Source: Natronospirillum sp965602035 (lineage in GTDB: Bacteria; Pseudomonadota; Gammaproteobacteria; Pseudomonadales; Natronospirillaceae). From it: a stretch of 64,000 nucleotides of DNA. Of this stretch, positions 35,733 through 44,588 are shown piece by piece. The stretch lies in contig OZ271919.1 in NCBI GenBank assembly GCA_965602035.1, positions 3,217,117-3,281,116 of the forward strand, read 5' to 3'. A program made the translations under genes and the position numbers. Numbering within the stretch: position 1 is the first letter of the stretch; the number at the start of each line of letters is the position of its first letter. The notes under the pieces are model-generated. The model saw only the letters and a program-made list of their open reading frames with translations, searched no databases and was not told the origin of the DNA.

Positions 35733-36770
35733 CTATTGGGGTGATGATCCCTGGATACCCTCGCGGTACCCGTTAGGGTTGTTGACCTGCCACCGCCAGG
35801 CATCGCGGACCATCTCGTCGATACCCCGCCGGGCACGCCACCCCAGGACCTGCTCGGCTCTGGTCGGGTCGGCGTAACAGCGCCCGATGTCGCCCGGGCG
35901 GCGGTCAGCCAGCTTGTAGGGGATGTCGACCTCGTTGGTATCACGGAAGGCGTGCACCAGTTCCAACACGCTGTAACCGCGACCCGTGCCAAGATTGAAC
36001 GCTTCACAGCCCGACTGCCGTGGAAGGTAGGCCAGCGCGCTGACATGCCCTTCGGCCAGATCCATAACATGAATGTAATCACGAACACCGGTACCGTCCG
36101 GCGTATCATAATCGCTGCCAAACACGGATAGCTGCGGTAGCTTGCCAACGGCCACCTGAGTAATGTACGGCATAAGATTGTTGGGAATGCCACTCGGGTC
36201 CTCGCCGATTGACCCGGATTCGTGTGCGCCGACCGGGTTGAAGTACCGCAGTATTGACAGGGTCCACTTCGGGTCCGAAGTCGCCAGATCACGCAGCATG
36301 TGTTCAATCGTGAGCTTGGTCTGGCCGTAGGGGTTCGTGGCCCGCAGTGCGGCTGTCTCGGGGATCGGCACGGTGTCCGGATCGCCGTATACGGTCGCCG
36401 AGCTGCTGAACACCAGTTTGTGGACGCCATATTCCGCCATGACCTGCAGCAGGTTCAGTGTGCCGGCGACGTTATTCTCGTAATAGGCCAGTGGCTTGGC
36501 TACTGACTCACCGACGGCTTTCAGGCCGGCAAAGTGAACAACGGATTCAATTGCATATTGACCGAATACCTCAGCGAGGGCGTCCCTGTCCCGGATATCG
36601 CCACGCACCAGAGGAATCTCGGTATCGCAGAGCGCACCAGCGCGGCGGAGCGCCTCTTCACTGGCATTGGACAGGTTGTCATAGACGAGAATATCGTACC
36701 CCGCCGCTACCAGCGCAATACAGGTGTGGCTGCCGATATAGCCGGCACCGCCGGTTACCAATACTGTCAT
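35733..36770 (-). CDS. galE: UDP-glucose 4-epimerase
   Basis: 345 residues. NAD-dependent short-chain dehydrogenase fold: GGAGYIGSHTCIALVAAGYD at the N-terminus, VHFAGLKAVGESV, catalytic SSSATVYG and the YGQTKL tyrosine-lysine pair near residue 152. It recycles UDP-galactose for GalT. The start at 36770 gives the expected N-terminus MTVLVTGG. It is transcribed alone, with a terminator of the importer operon at 36841 upstream. No good copy of the galactoside operator is seen in front of it, so it may be constitutive. Confidence 0.97.
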   Translation of the reverse strand: MTVLVTGGAGYIGSHTCIALVAAGYDILVYDNLSNASEEALRRAGALCDTEIPLVRGDIRDRDALAEVFGQYAIESVVHFAGLKAVGESVAKPLAYYENNVAGTLNLLQVMAEYGVHKLVFSSSATVYGDPDTVPIPETAALRATNPYGQTKLTIEHMLRDLATSDPKWTLSILRYFNPVGAHESGSIGEDPSGIPNNLMPYITQVAVGKLPQLSVFGSDYDTPDGTGVRDYIHVMDLAEGHVSALAYLPRQSGCEAFNLGTGRGYSVLELVHAFRDTNEVDIPYKLADRRPGDIGRCYADPTRAEQVLGWRARRGIDEMVRDAWRWQVNNPNGYREGIQGSSPQ

Positions 36771-36840
36771 AGTCGCTGTCTGAGCCTCCGCTTGGTGATG
36801 TTCTGAATCGCGCATTACAATGACCGTTTTCGCAACGGAA

Positions 36841-36867
36841 AAAAAGGGCGCCGGTGGCGCCCTTTTT
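36841..36867 (-). terminator. Rho-independent terminator after the sugar-binding protein gene
   Basis: A perfect hairpin (AAAAAGGGCGCC, loop GGT, GGCGCCCTTTTT) 23 nt beyond the stop of the binding-protein gene; on the minus strand it ends in a T-run. It isolates galE from the importer operon. Confidence 0.9.
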
Positions 36868-36889
36868 ATTCCAGGTCAACTCAGTGGTT

Positions 36890-38116
36890 TCAGTCCTGGA
36901 ATGCGCGCTGTCGAGTGCGCTCGAGCCGTTCCAGAATCTGGTCCATGCGGTCCGGGTTCACCATGAATTCCTGGAACCCTTCCATACCGACCGAATGCAT
37001 ATCGGGAATGGTATCACGGTCATAGAACTGGGCGGTGCCATCGGCATTGCTCAGTGTCTCGAGCCCTTCTTCCAGGAAGGGATCATCGGCGACCTCTGCC
37101 TGGGCATGCGGTGGCAACTGATTCAGCGCACGGTTGAGCTGGGTCTGATTCTCCGGGCGGGCAATGAAGGACAGGAAGCGCCGCGCGTCTTCCTTGTTAT
37201 TGGCCCGCGCTGGTATATGCAGCGTGTCCGTAGGCGCGTCTTCATACATGCCGACTTCGGGGTTCATCTGCGGGAAGCGGAAGAAACCGAAGTTCGTATC
37301 TTCCGGGAAGTTCGGCGTGATGAAGTTACCCATCAGGTACATCGCGGCTTCACCATTGAACAGGAACGGCTGGGCCTCCTGCCAGGAGTACGACGCATGG
37401 TTCTCGATGAAGAAGTCGCGATCGATCAACTCTTTCCAGTGGTTGAAGACGTTGCGGACACCTTCATCGGTATAGGCGACATTGCCGTCCATCAGGTCGA
37501 TATGGTAGTCCAGTCCGTTGAGGCGCAGGTTCAGATAATCGAACCAACCGGCGGTGGTCCAGAGGAAGCGTGTGCCAATGGTGATGGGAGTCACGCCATT
37601 GCTTTTCAGCGTTTCACCCAGCTCAAGAAACTCATCCCAGGTTTCCGGCTCGCTCAGTCCATATTCGTCAAAGACATCCTGATTGTAGTACACACCCCAT
37701 TGGTAATAGGTGAACGGCACGCCGTACTGGGCGCCGTCCACGGTCATGGAGGCGCGGGTGGATGACATATGCTCATGCAGGTTGTTCTCATCCCACACGT
37801 CCGATACATCTTCAAACAGGCCACGCTCAACAAAGAACCGCATGCGATCCCCGGCAAACCAGAAAGCAACATCCGGTGGATTTGTCACCAGCCAGTTGCG
37901 TATCACGGTTTTGTAACCTTCGTGGTCGTATTCATTGAACACCACATCGATGTCCGGGTTCTCTTCCTGGAACTTGTCTACGAGATCATTGAAGGCCGCT
38001 TTGGGTGCCGGGTCGGATTGGTTGGAATTGATCACCAGCGTATCGGCCAGAGCACCACTGACTAACATTGACGTGGCGCCGATGGCGGCGGCGATGGCTC
38101 CTATTGTTTTTTTCAT
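36890..38116 (-). CDS. ABC transporter substrate-binding protein for sugars
   Basis: 408 residues. Signal peptide MKKTIGAIAAAIGATSMLVSGALA, cleaved before DTLVI. The mature protein is a carbohydrate-binding (CUT1, cluster B) solute receptor: VDKFQEENPDIDVVFNEY, TNPPDVAFWFAGD, YGVPFTYYQWGVYYNQ, and the EAAMYLMGNF region. Its start lies downstream of operators at 38246 and 38384. It is downstream of the two permease genes rather than ahead of them, and has a 370-nt leader of its own, so it can be expressed independently at high level. The substrate is probably a galactoside by context. Confidence 0.9.
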   Translation of the reverse strand: MKKTIGAIAAAIGATSMLVSGALADTLVINSNQSDPAPKAAFNDLVDKFQEENPDIDVVFNEYDHEGYKTVIRNWLVTNPPDVAFWFAGDRMRFFVERGLFEDVSDVWDENNLHEHMSSTRASMTVDGAQYGVPFTYYQWGVYYNQDVFDEYGLSEPETWDEFLELGETLKSNGVTPITIGTRFLWTTAGWFDYLNLRLNGLDYHIDLMDGNVAYTDEGVRNVFNHWKELIDRDFFIENHASYSWQEAQPFLFNGEAAMYLMGNFITPNFPEDTNFGFFRFPQMNPEVGMYEDAPTDTLHIPARANNKEDARRFLSFIARPENQTQLNRALNQLPPHAQAEVADDPFLEEGLETLSNADGTAQFYDRDTIPDMHSVGMEGFQEFMVNPDRMDQILERLERTRQRAFQD

Positions 38117-38245
38117 GGTAATGCCCTCTTGTCAGGGAGTTTTTAATAGCGCAGTCGCACTGTTGCCAGATGGACTGCTGTCTGGTCATCCCGGGGGCAG
38201 GGCAGCCTGCTCATCCGGAGCTGACCGGTTTTACCGATATACTCT

Positions 38246-38257
38246 GAAAACGTTTTC
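38246..38257. promoter_or_regulatory. Galactoside operator upstream of the sugar-binding protein gene
   Basis: GAAAACGTTTTC, identical to the site at 34586, 130 nt upstream of the binding-protein start. Confidence 0.75.
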
Positions 38258-38383
38258 TAGCCAGGCCGAAAATATCCGGTGCTGCAACTACAGAAACCGG
38301 AAGACGTTTCAGAGCAGAGCTCAGAAATTACTGTTATTTGAATTGAACTCCTGAGCTCAACCTTAGTCGCTTGATCCGTTTTT

Positions 38384-38395
38384 GGCAACGTTTTC
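38384..38395. promoter_or_regulatory. Second galactoside operator in the binding-protein leader
   Basis: GGCAACGTTTTC, matching 10 of 12 positions of the perfect site. It lies 127 nt further upstream than the first, which could allow looping between two bound LacI-type dimers. Confidence 0.55.
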
Positions 38396-38486
38396 AAACT
38401 ACTTTTTCATTGCCGCTGGGCGAACGGGCAGTGACTGGTTCTGCCCGTATGGCGGCGCGCACGAGATGCCGGCCATTGCCTCGCGC

Positions 38487-39338
38487 TCAGCCCTTGGTCG
38501 CCCCGAGTGTCAGACCGGCTATAAAGTGTTTCTGCATCAGGAAAAACAGCATGACCGGTGGCAGTGCAGCTACAATGCTACCCGCCGAGATCAGTTGCCA
38601 GGAGGAAATCCACTGACCGCTCAGTGCGGCAAGCCCGGCGGTTATCGGCCGGGCAGAATCACTCTGCACCAGAACCAGCGCCCAGAAGTAATCGTTCCAG
38701 ATAAAGGTGAATACCAGGACCGCCAGAGCGGCCAGCGCGGGCCGCACGAGTGGTAAAACGACGGTGAGAAAGATGCGGAACTCACTGGCGCCTTCCAGTC
38801 GGGCAGACTCAATGATTTCATCCGGTACGCCCACCATGAAATTGCGCATAAACAGCGTGCAGAAACCGGTCTGAAACGCGATATGAAAGAGCACCAGCCC
38901 GGTAATGGTGTCATACAGACCGGTACTGATGGTGAGATCGCGCACTGGAATCATGAGAATCTGGAACGGTACAAAGTTACCCGCAATAAAGATGGCAAAT
39001 ACGATCAGATTTCCTTTGAAGCTGTACTTTGCCAGCGCAAACCCGGCCAGAGCTGACAGGGCGACTGCGCCGGCCATCGCAGGCAGTGTGATTTTCACCG
39101 AGTTCCACATGTATTGTGCCATGCTGGTTCGCTGGAACACTTCGGTGTAATTCTCGACCAGCATCCACTGTGTCGGGACGCCCCAGTAGTTGCCGGCGTT
39201 GATGTCAGCCATGCCGCGAATGGACGTCATCATGACCGCCAGTAACGGCAGCAGCCAGATCAGGATGGCAACGATCAGACTGATTCGGTAAACGCCCCGG
39301 GCAACCGGCGTGCGGGTTCGGATGTCGGTTGGAAACAT
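38487..39338 (-). CDS. Carbohydrate ABC transporter permease (MalG type)
   Basis: 283 residues from the ATG at 39338, preceded by GGAGAAATAGTC; longer in-frame readings have no family support. Six helices with the EAA loop DEIIESARLEGASEFRIFLTVVLPLVRPAL near residue 195. It is the partner of the MalF-type permease whose stop codon lies 3 nt upstream. Together they form the channel of a CUT1-type importer. No ATPase gene is found in the cluster. Confidence 0.9.
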   Translation of the reverse strand: MFPTDIRTRTPVARGVYRISLIVAILIWLLPLLAVMMTSIRGMADINAGNYWGVPTQWMLVENYTEVFQRTSMAQYMWNSVKITLPAMAGAVALSALAGFALAKYSFKGNLIVFAIFIAGNFVPFQILMIPVRDLTISTGLYDTITGLVLFHIAFQTGFCTLFMRNFMVGVPDEIIESARLEGASEFRIFLTVVLPLVRPALAALAVLVFTFIWNDYFWALVLVQSDSARPITAGLAALSGQWISSWQLISAGSIVAALPPVMLFFLMQKHFIAGLTLGATKG

Positions 39339-39340
39339 GA

Positions 39341-40213
39341 CTATTTCTCCTTCCGCAGCATGCGCCAGAGGAAAAAGGCGATGTAGATCATCATGATGGC
39401 GAACAGAACGACCGCGATCGCGGCACCGTAGCCTGCCCGGTAGCTGAAGATGCTCTGCTGGTACATGAAGTAGGCCAGTACATTGCTGCTTCCGTAGGGC
39501 CCGCCGCCGGTCATGGTGGCGATCAGGTCGAAGCTGCGCAGGGCACCGATTACCGTAACGACCACCGCAATGAAGGTGGCTGGACGCAGTTGCGGCAGCA
39601 CGATTTTTGTGAGCATTGTCAGCCCACGCGCCCCTTCCATGCGCGCCGCTTCGAGTTGTTCGGGGTCCAGGTTGTTGAGCCCGGTTAGATAGAGAATCAT
39701 GCAGTACGCGATCTGCGGCCACAGGCCAGCCGCAATGATGCCGTAGGTGGCCATGTCCTCGTCGCCGAGCAGGTTGACGCCGGGAAAGCCGAAGAAGTTC
39801 AGGATGTCATTGAGCAGACCGAAGCTCGGGTCGTAGAACCAGGTGAAAACGAGCCCGACGACAACCTGAGAAATTACGAACGGGAAGAAGAACAGCGATT
39901 TGATCAGCCGGATTCCGAACACGCTCTGATTCAGGAACAGGGCAATGGCGAGCCCGAATACCGGGGCAAGCATGAAGAAGATAAGCCAGCGAATGTTATT
40001 GAACAGCGATGTCCAGAACCGTTCGTCTTCCATCAGCTCACGGTAGTTGTCCAGCCCGATAAACGTCTTGGCCGGGGAGATGCCGTCCCATTCATAAAAG
40101 CTCAGGGACATACTCTGTATGATCGGGTAGATCACGTAGATGGAGAACATGATGGCTGCGGGCAACAGAAACAGCGCTGGCGCCAGCAGTGAGTACTGTC
40201 GGGCGGTGGTCAA
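39341..40213 (-). CDS. Carbohydrate ABC transporter permease (MalF type)
   Basis: 290 residues, six helices, with the EAA loop EQLEAARMEGARGLTMLTKIVLPQLRPATFIA near residue 190. It opens the importer operon and has an operator copy at 40261-40272 just upstream of its start. The stop lies 3 nt before the MalG-type permease. It should import a galactose-containing oligosaccharide or glycoside. Confidence 0.9.
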   Translation of the reverse strand: MTTARQYSLLAPALFLLPAAIMFSIYVIYPIIQSMSLSFYEWDGISPAKTFIGLDNYRELMEDERFWTSLFNNIRWLIFFMLAPVFGLAIALFLNQSVFGIRLIKSLFFFPFVISQVVVGLVFTWFYDPSFGLLNDILNFFGFPGVNLLGDEDMATYGIIAAGLWPQIAYCMILYLTGLNNLDPEQLEAARMEGARGLTMLTKIVLPQLRPATFIAVVVTVIGALRSFDLIATMTGGGPYGSSNVLAYFMYQQSIFSYRAGYGAAIAVVLFAIMMIYIAFFLWRMLRKEK

Positions 40214-40260
40214 GGGATGTCTCCTGATCGTTATTGTTGTCAGTGACTCTTTTTATATAT

Positions 40261-40272
40261 GCAAACGTTTTC
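40261..40272. promoter_or_regulatory. Galactoside operator upstream of the permease genes
   Basis: GCAAACGTTTTC, one mismatch from the palindrome, 48 nt upstream of the MalF-type permease start. Confidence 0.65.
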
Positions 40273-40368
40273 AAATGTTGCCGGGCAATAATAATCATTC
40301 GGTGCCGTGGTGTAAATCCCCTTTACCGGGTGTGACCACCGGGCGGCTGCGGGGTCAGCCGGGTAAGA

Positions 40369-41367
40369 TTATGTCTCGAATCGCCACTCCGTGGTCTGGC
40401 AGTAGGGGCGTTCGGGGCCGTATACAATGGAGCCGGCACCGGGCAGATTGGGCGCATCGGGCCATTGCTGCGGCTCCATGGCCAGCGCCGTTGAACTGGT
40501 GTAGTTCATGCCGTCATGCCCGGCGAACCCGGTATTGTCGAGGCCACCGCCGTCAAAGATGACGATACCGGCTTCAGCGGTTGATAGGGTCATGCTGACA
40601 CCGTGCTGACCCCGCAACCAGGCGACTGGCCGCAGCACCCCGGGTTCTCCGTTCAGGCAGAAACAGTGATCCAGTGTTCCCGGAGGTGGGAGGCGTGTCG
40701 GTTTCCGGAAATCGAATACCGTGTCGGCGACTGATTGAGGCGGTGCAATCGGTGTCACATCCTCTCGAATCGGCAGGTAGTTCGCTGCCGCCAGTTGCAG
40801 CGATACGTCGTTGGTACCGGCGGGGCCGTCCAGCGTCCAGTAGCTGTGATTCGCCGGGTTCAGCAGCGTGTCGGCGGAGCTGATCGCCTCCAGAGTGAGT
40901 TTCAGGCTATTGCCCTGTATCTCGAAGGTGGCAGTAAAGCGACGGTGGCCGGGGAATCCGTCATCTTCCGGTCGACGCTCCATCGTGAGCACCACCGATG
41001 CGTCGTCACTGTGCGCAATATCCCAGACCTGTTCATGAAAGCCGCCGCCCGGCGGATCACCGCCATGAAGCAGGTTGGGTCCGTTATTGGGCGTGAACTG
41101 CAACCGGCGGTCACCCAGTGGTGCCCGAGCGCCTGAGATGCGGCCGGCTACCGGGCCAACGAGAGCACCGAAGTATCCCATCGGTCCGCCATCGTAAGCC
41201 GTCAGATCGTCGCTCCCGGCCGTCAGCGACCAGGGAACACCCGGTATGCGAACGTCCTGAATCCGCGCCCCGAGGGTCAGCAGATCTACCTGCAACCGGT
41301 CATTGGCGAGTCTGATCCGGGTAACGGGTGTGCCGTTCCGTGTCGCGCCGAACGCGTCTGTTGTCAT
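40369..41367 (-). CDS. galM: Aldose 1-epimerase (mutarotase)
   Basis: 332 residues. It interconverts alpha- and beta-galactose so that GalK can use the galactose released by beta-galactosidase. The general acid histidine lies in NPANHSYWTLDG, another in NLLHGGDPP, and the catalytic glutamate probably in ALAMEPQQWPDA near residue 300. It is divergent from lacZ and shares the operator at 41425. Downstream it leads toward the importer genes but is separated from them by about 155 nt. Confidence 0.92.
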   Translation of the reverse strand: MTTDAFGATRNGTPVTRIRLANDRLQVDLLTLGARIQDVRIPGVPWSLTAGSDDLTAYDGGPMGYFGALVGPVAGRISGARAPLGDRRLQFTPNNGPNLLHGGDPPGGGFHEQVWDIAHSDDASVVLTMERRPEDDGFPGHRRFTATFEIQGNSLKLTLEAISSADTLLNPANHSYWTLDGPAGTNDVSLQLAAANYLPIREDVTPIAPPQSVADTVFDFRKPTRLPPPGTLDHCFCLNGEPGVLRPVAWLRGQHGVSMTLSTAEAGIVIFDGGGLDNTGFAGHDGMNYTSSTALAMEPQQWPDAPNLPGAGSIVYGPERPYCQTTEWRFET

Positions 41368-41424
41368 GAGTGCCTCCGGGGTGACGAATCCAGTTGTGTT
41401 GGCTACACTGGACTAGCCTAGTAT

Positions 41425-41436
41425 GAAAACGTTTCC
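41425..41436. promoter_or_regulatory. Galactoside operator between galM and lacZ
   Basis: GAAAACGTTTCC, one mismatch from the palindrome. It is 58 nt upstream of galM and 60 nt upstream of lacZ, midway between the divergent starts. Confidence 0.7.
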
Positions 41437-41495
41437 ACAACAACAGATCCCCCGGCACTGACCGGTGGCCGTTACTTCGCGGGAGAACAGGGAAT

Positions 41496-44400
41496 ATGAC
41501 CGACCTGGCACAGATTCTGGCACGTCGTGACTGGGAGAATCCGGGCGTCGTCCAGGTAGGCCGGCTGCGCGCGCACACACCGCTCCGAAGTTTTCGTTCC
41601 GTCAGCGATGCATTGAACGAGCAGGATCATCGGTGTCGCTCACTCAATGGCCAGTGGTCGTTCACGCTGTTCGACCGGCCTGAGGCGGTAACTCCGGAGT
41701 TCATTGAACGCCCGGACTGGGCGCCCGGTACTATAGAGGTACCTCTCAACTGGCAGTGTGCCGGGTTTGATCGACCCATCTATACCAATGTGCAGTATCC
41801 GTTTCCGAACGATCCACCGCACGTTCCGGTCGATAACCCCACCGGCTGCTATCAGCGGTTGTTTGAGCTGGGCGAATCCGACCTGAATGATCGGATCAGG
41901 GTACTTTTTGAAGGCGTCAATTCCGCTTTCCACCTCTGGTGCAACGGGCGCTGGGTGGGTTACAGCCAGGACAGCCGCCTGCCTGCGGAGTTTGACCTGA
42001 CGTCCTATGTCCAACGCGGTGAGAACCGGTTGTCGGTCATGGTGCTCCGCTGGTCGGACGGATCCTACCTGGAAGACCAGGATATGTGGTGGTTGAGTGG
42101 TATTTTCCGCGATGTCTGGCTGGTCAGGAAACCCTATCAGTGCATCGAGGATTTCTCGGTTACGCCGCACCTCGACGCTCTGTATCGCGATGCTACGCTA
42201 ACGCTGATGGCACGGGTGTCCGACCCTGAGACGGAAGTCGAGATGCGCCTGTTCAATGCCCGCGGAGAGGAGGTGGCCGAGCCGGTTTCCTGCCGGCCGG
42301 GTAATCGGGAAGTCGACGAGCGGGGCGGGTTCCGCGACCGGGCATACGCTGAGATGGCGGTCGCGTCACCGGAACTCTGGTCGGCCGAGCTGCCCACGCT
42401 GTATCGGGCCGTGGTCACCCTGAGAAGCAATGAAGGCGATCTATTGGATGTTGAAGCCTGTCAGGTGGGCTTTCGCGCCGTCGAGATTGCCGGCGGTTTG
42501 CTGCGCGTAAACGGAAAGCCCGTGTTGATCCGCGGGGTGAACCGACATGAACATCACCCGGAGCGCGGCCACTCGGTGACCATGGAGGATATGGAAGCCG
42601 ATGTACGGCTGATGAAGCAGTTCAATTTCAACGCGGTGCGTACGTCGCACTACCCGAACCACCCGGCGTTCTACGACCTCTGTGATCGTTACGGGCTGTA
42701 CGTGGTCGATGAAGCCAATGTGGAAACGCATGGTGGCGAGCCCTCTTCGCAGCTTTCGGACCACCCGGACTGGCTGACGGCTTACAGCGAACGGGTCTCG
42801 CGCATGGTGTTCCGCGACCGGAACCACCCCAGCATTATCATCTGGTCGCTCGGCAATGAGTCGGGTCTGGGAAGTAACCTGCATGCCATGTACCAGTGGG
42901 TGAAACAGACCGATCCGGGGCGTCCGGTTCAGTATGAAGGCGGCGGCGCCGATACGCCGGCAACCGATATCATCTGCCCGATGTACGCGCGAATCGACAA
43001 CGATCTGACGACTCCGGAATCGGTGCCGAAATGGGCAATACGCAAATGGGTTGGGCTACCGGGTGAAGATCGACCGCTCATCCTCTGTGAATACGCGCAT
43101 GCCATGGGCAACAGCCTGGGAAATTTCGCGTCATACTGGGATACCTTTCGACAGTATCCACGCCTGCAGGGTGGCTTTATCTGGGACTGGGTCGATCAGG
43201 GGCTCACCCGAACCACCGAAGACGGCCGCCGATACTGGGCTTATGGCGGCGACTTCGGTGATGAACCCAATGACCGTCAGTTCTGCATCAATGGCCTGAT
43301 TTTCCCTGATCGAACGGTTCATCCGACTCTGTATGAAGCCAAGCGCGCGCAGCAATTTCTGCAGTTCGACCTGGCCAGTCCGGATGGGTCTGAACTGACG
43401 GTTGTCAGCGAATACCTGTTCCGTCACACCGACAATGAACGTCTGTGCTGGTCGCTGGAAGATGACGGACACCGGATCGAGGAAGGCTCGTTCCTGCTGA
43501 ACCTGCAGCCCGGCGAGCGTCGCACTTATCACCTCGCTGCCCGAGCGCCGGGAATAAGCACAGAATGTGAGCGCACACTCACGGTCTGGGTGGCTCAGCC
43601 AGAGGCAACAGACTGGTCCGGTGCGGGCCATATCAGTGCGGGGGCGCAGTTCGTGTTGCCGGCTGCTGAGGCTTTGCCCGAGTCCGGCCCGGTCAGTGGC
43701 CTCCTTCCGGCGTGGGAGGATACCGATACATCGGTCTTGGTTACCGCGGGCAAGAATCGGCTGGTCTTCGACCGCGAGTCAGCGAGTCTCGTGGAATGGT
43801 CGTTTGACGGGCAGAACCAGTTGCGGTTGCCTCCGCGGGACAACTTCTGGCGAGCACCGCTGGACAATGATATCGGGGCCAGTGAAGCCACGCAGGTGGA
43901 CCCCAATGCCTGGAAAGCACGCTGGCAGAAGGCCGGCCTGGACCGTCTGGAGCGTCGTGGTGATCGGCTGGATGTATGGCAGACGGCCGATCGCCTGTGT
44001 ATTGAAACTCACCAGAGCTACTGGGTGAATGCGGAATGTCGATTCCGGACTGTATGGCGGTTTGCCATCGACAGTGACGGCGACATAGACCTGGATGTGC
44101 AGGTACGCGCGGCGGCTGGTTTGCCGCCCCTGCCGCGAGTCGGTATGGAGTGGGCGCTGTCACAGACGCCTCAGACGGTTTGCTGGCATGGCCGTGGGCC
44201 GCATGAGAATTATCCGGATCGCAAACGTTCGGCCGATCTGGGCCGGTATGAACTGCCGCTGGAGGCATTGCATACGGATTACATATTCCCCTCCGACAAC
44301 GGGTTGCGTTGCGATACACGCGAGCTGGCGGTGGGCACCATGACCGTACGGGGAAGATTCCATTTTGTTGCCAGCCGATACAGCCTGGAGACGCTCGCAT

Positions 44401-44570
44401 CGGCGAAACATCCGGTAGAGCTTACGCCGGATCAGGGCGTTTACCTGCGCCTCGATGGCTGGCATCAGGGGGTTGGCGGTGACGATTCATGGAGTCCCAG
44501 CGTTCACAATGAATACCGGGTAGCGCCCGGCGAATTCCGCTATGGCCTGGCGTTGGCCCTGGGTCACTGA
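41496..44570 (+). CDS. lacZ: Beta-galactosidase, glycoside hydrolase family 2
   Basis: 1024 residues, the same size as E. coli LacZ. It hydrolyses terminal beta-galactosides in the cytoplasm (no signal peptide). The acid/base Glu455 is in SLGNESGLGS and the nucleophile Glu532 is in ILCEYAHAMGN. The catalytic TIM barrel begins near residue 335 with LIRGVNRHEHHPERG, and a beta-galactosidase small-chain domain (about 745-1020) closes the protein. Only 18 nt separate it from the aldo/keto reductase gene. Confidence 0.95.
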   Translation: MTDLAQILARRDWENPGVVQVGRLRAHTPLRSFRSVSDALNEQDHRCRSLNGQWSFTLFDRPEAVTPEFIERPDWAPGTIEVPLNWQCAGFDRPIYTNVQYPFPNDPPHVPVDNPTGCYQRLFELGESDLNDRIRVLFEGVNSAFHLWCNGRWVGYSQDSRLPAEFDLTSYVQRGENRLSVMVLRWSDGSYLEDQDMWWLSGIFRDVWLVRKPYQCIEDFSVTPHLDALYRDATLTLMARVSDPETEVEMRLFNARGEEVAEPVSCRPGNREVDERGGFRDRAYAEMAVASPELWSAELPTLYRAVVTLRSNEGDLLDVEACQVGFRAVEIAGGLLRVNGKPVLIRGVNRHEHHPERGHSVTMEDMEADVRLMKQFNFNAVRTSHYPNHPAFYDLCDRYGLYVVDEANVETHGGEPSSQLSDHPDWLTAYSERVSRMVFRDRNHPSIIIWSLGNESGLGSNLHAMYQWVKQTDPGRPVQYEGGGADTPATDIICPMYARIDNDLTTPESVPKWAIRKWVGLPGEDRPLILCEYAHAMGNSLGNFASYWDTFRQYPRLQGGFIWDWVDQGLTRTTEDGRRYWAYGGDFGDEPNDRQFCINGLIFPDRTVHPTLYEAKRAQQFLQFDLASPDGSELTVVSEYLFRHTDNERLCWSLEDDGHRIEEGSFLLNLQPGERRTYHLAARAPGISTECERTLTVWVAQPEATDWSGAGHISAGAQFVLPAAEALPESGPVSGLLPAWEDTDTSVLVTAGKNRLVFDRESASLVEWSFDGQNQLRLPPRDNFWRAPLDNDIGASEATQVDPNAWKARWQKAGLDRLERRGDRLDVWQTADRLCIETHQSYWVNAECRFRTVWRFAIDSDGDIDLDVQVRAAAGLPPLPRVGMEWALSQTPQTVCWHGRGPHENYPDRKRSADLGRYELPLEALHTDYIFPSDNGLRCDTRELAVGTMTVRGRFHFVASRYSLETLASAKHPVELTPDQGVYLRLDGWHQGVGGDDSWSPSVHNEYRVAPGEFRYGLALALGH

Positions 44571-44588
44571 TTGCAGAGGAGGGCGTTT

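Larger units (their letters stand above)
38117..38486. other. Leader region of the sugar-binding protein gene, with operators
   Basis: 370 nt between the inner permease gene and the binding-protein gene. It holds a perfect operator (GAAAACGTTTTC, 38246-38257), a degenerate one (GGCAACGTTTTC, 38384-38395) and a weaker copy at about 38299-38310. No gene seen. The operators suggest a second, regulated promoter inside the importer locus. Confidence 0.65.

Noticed and set aside
36854..37765. Plus-strand frame over the sugar-binding protein gene
   Set aside because: The minus-strand gene has signal peptide and family motifs; the plus-strand frame is a shadow of it.
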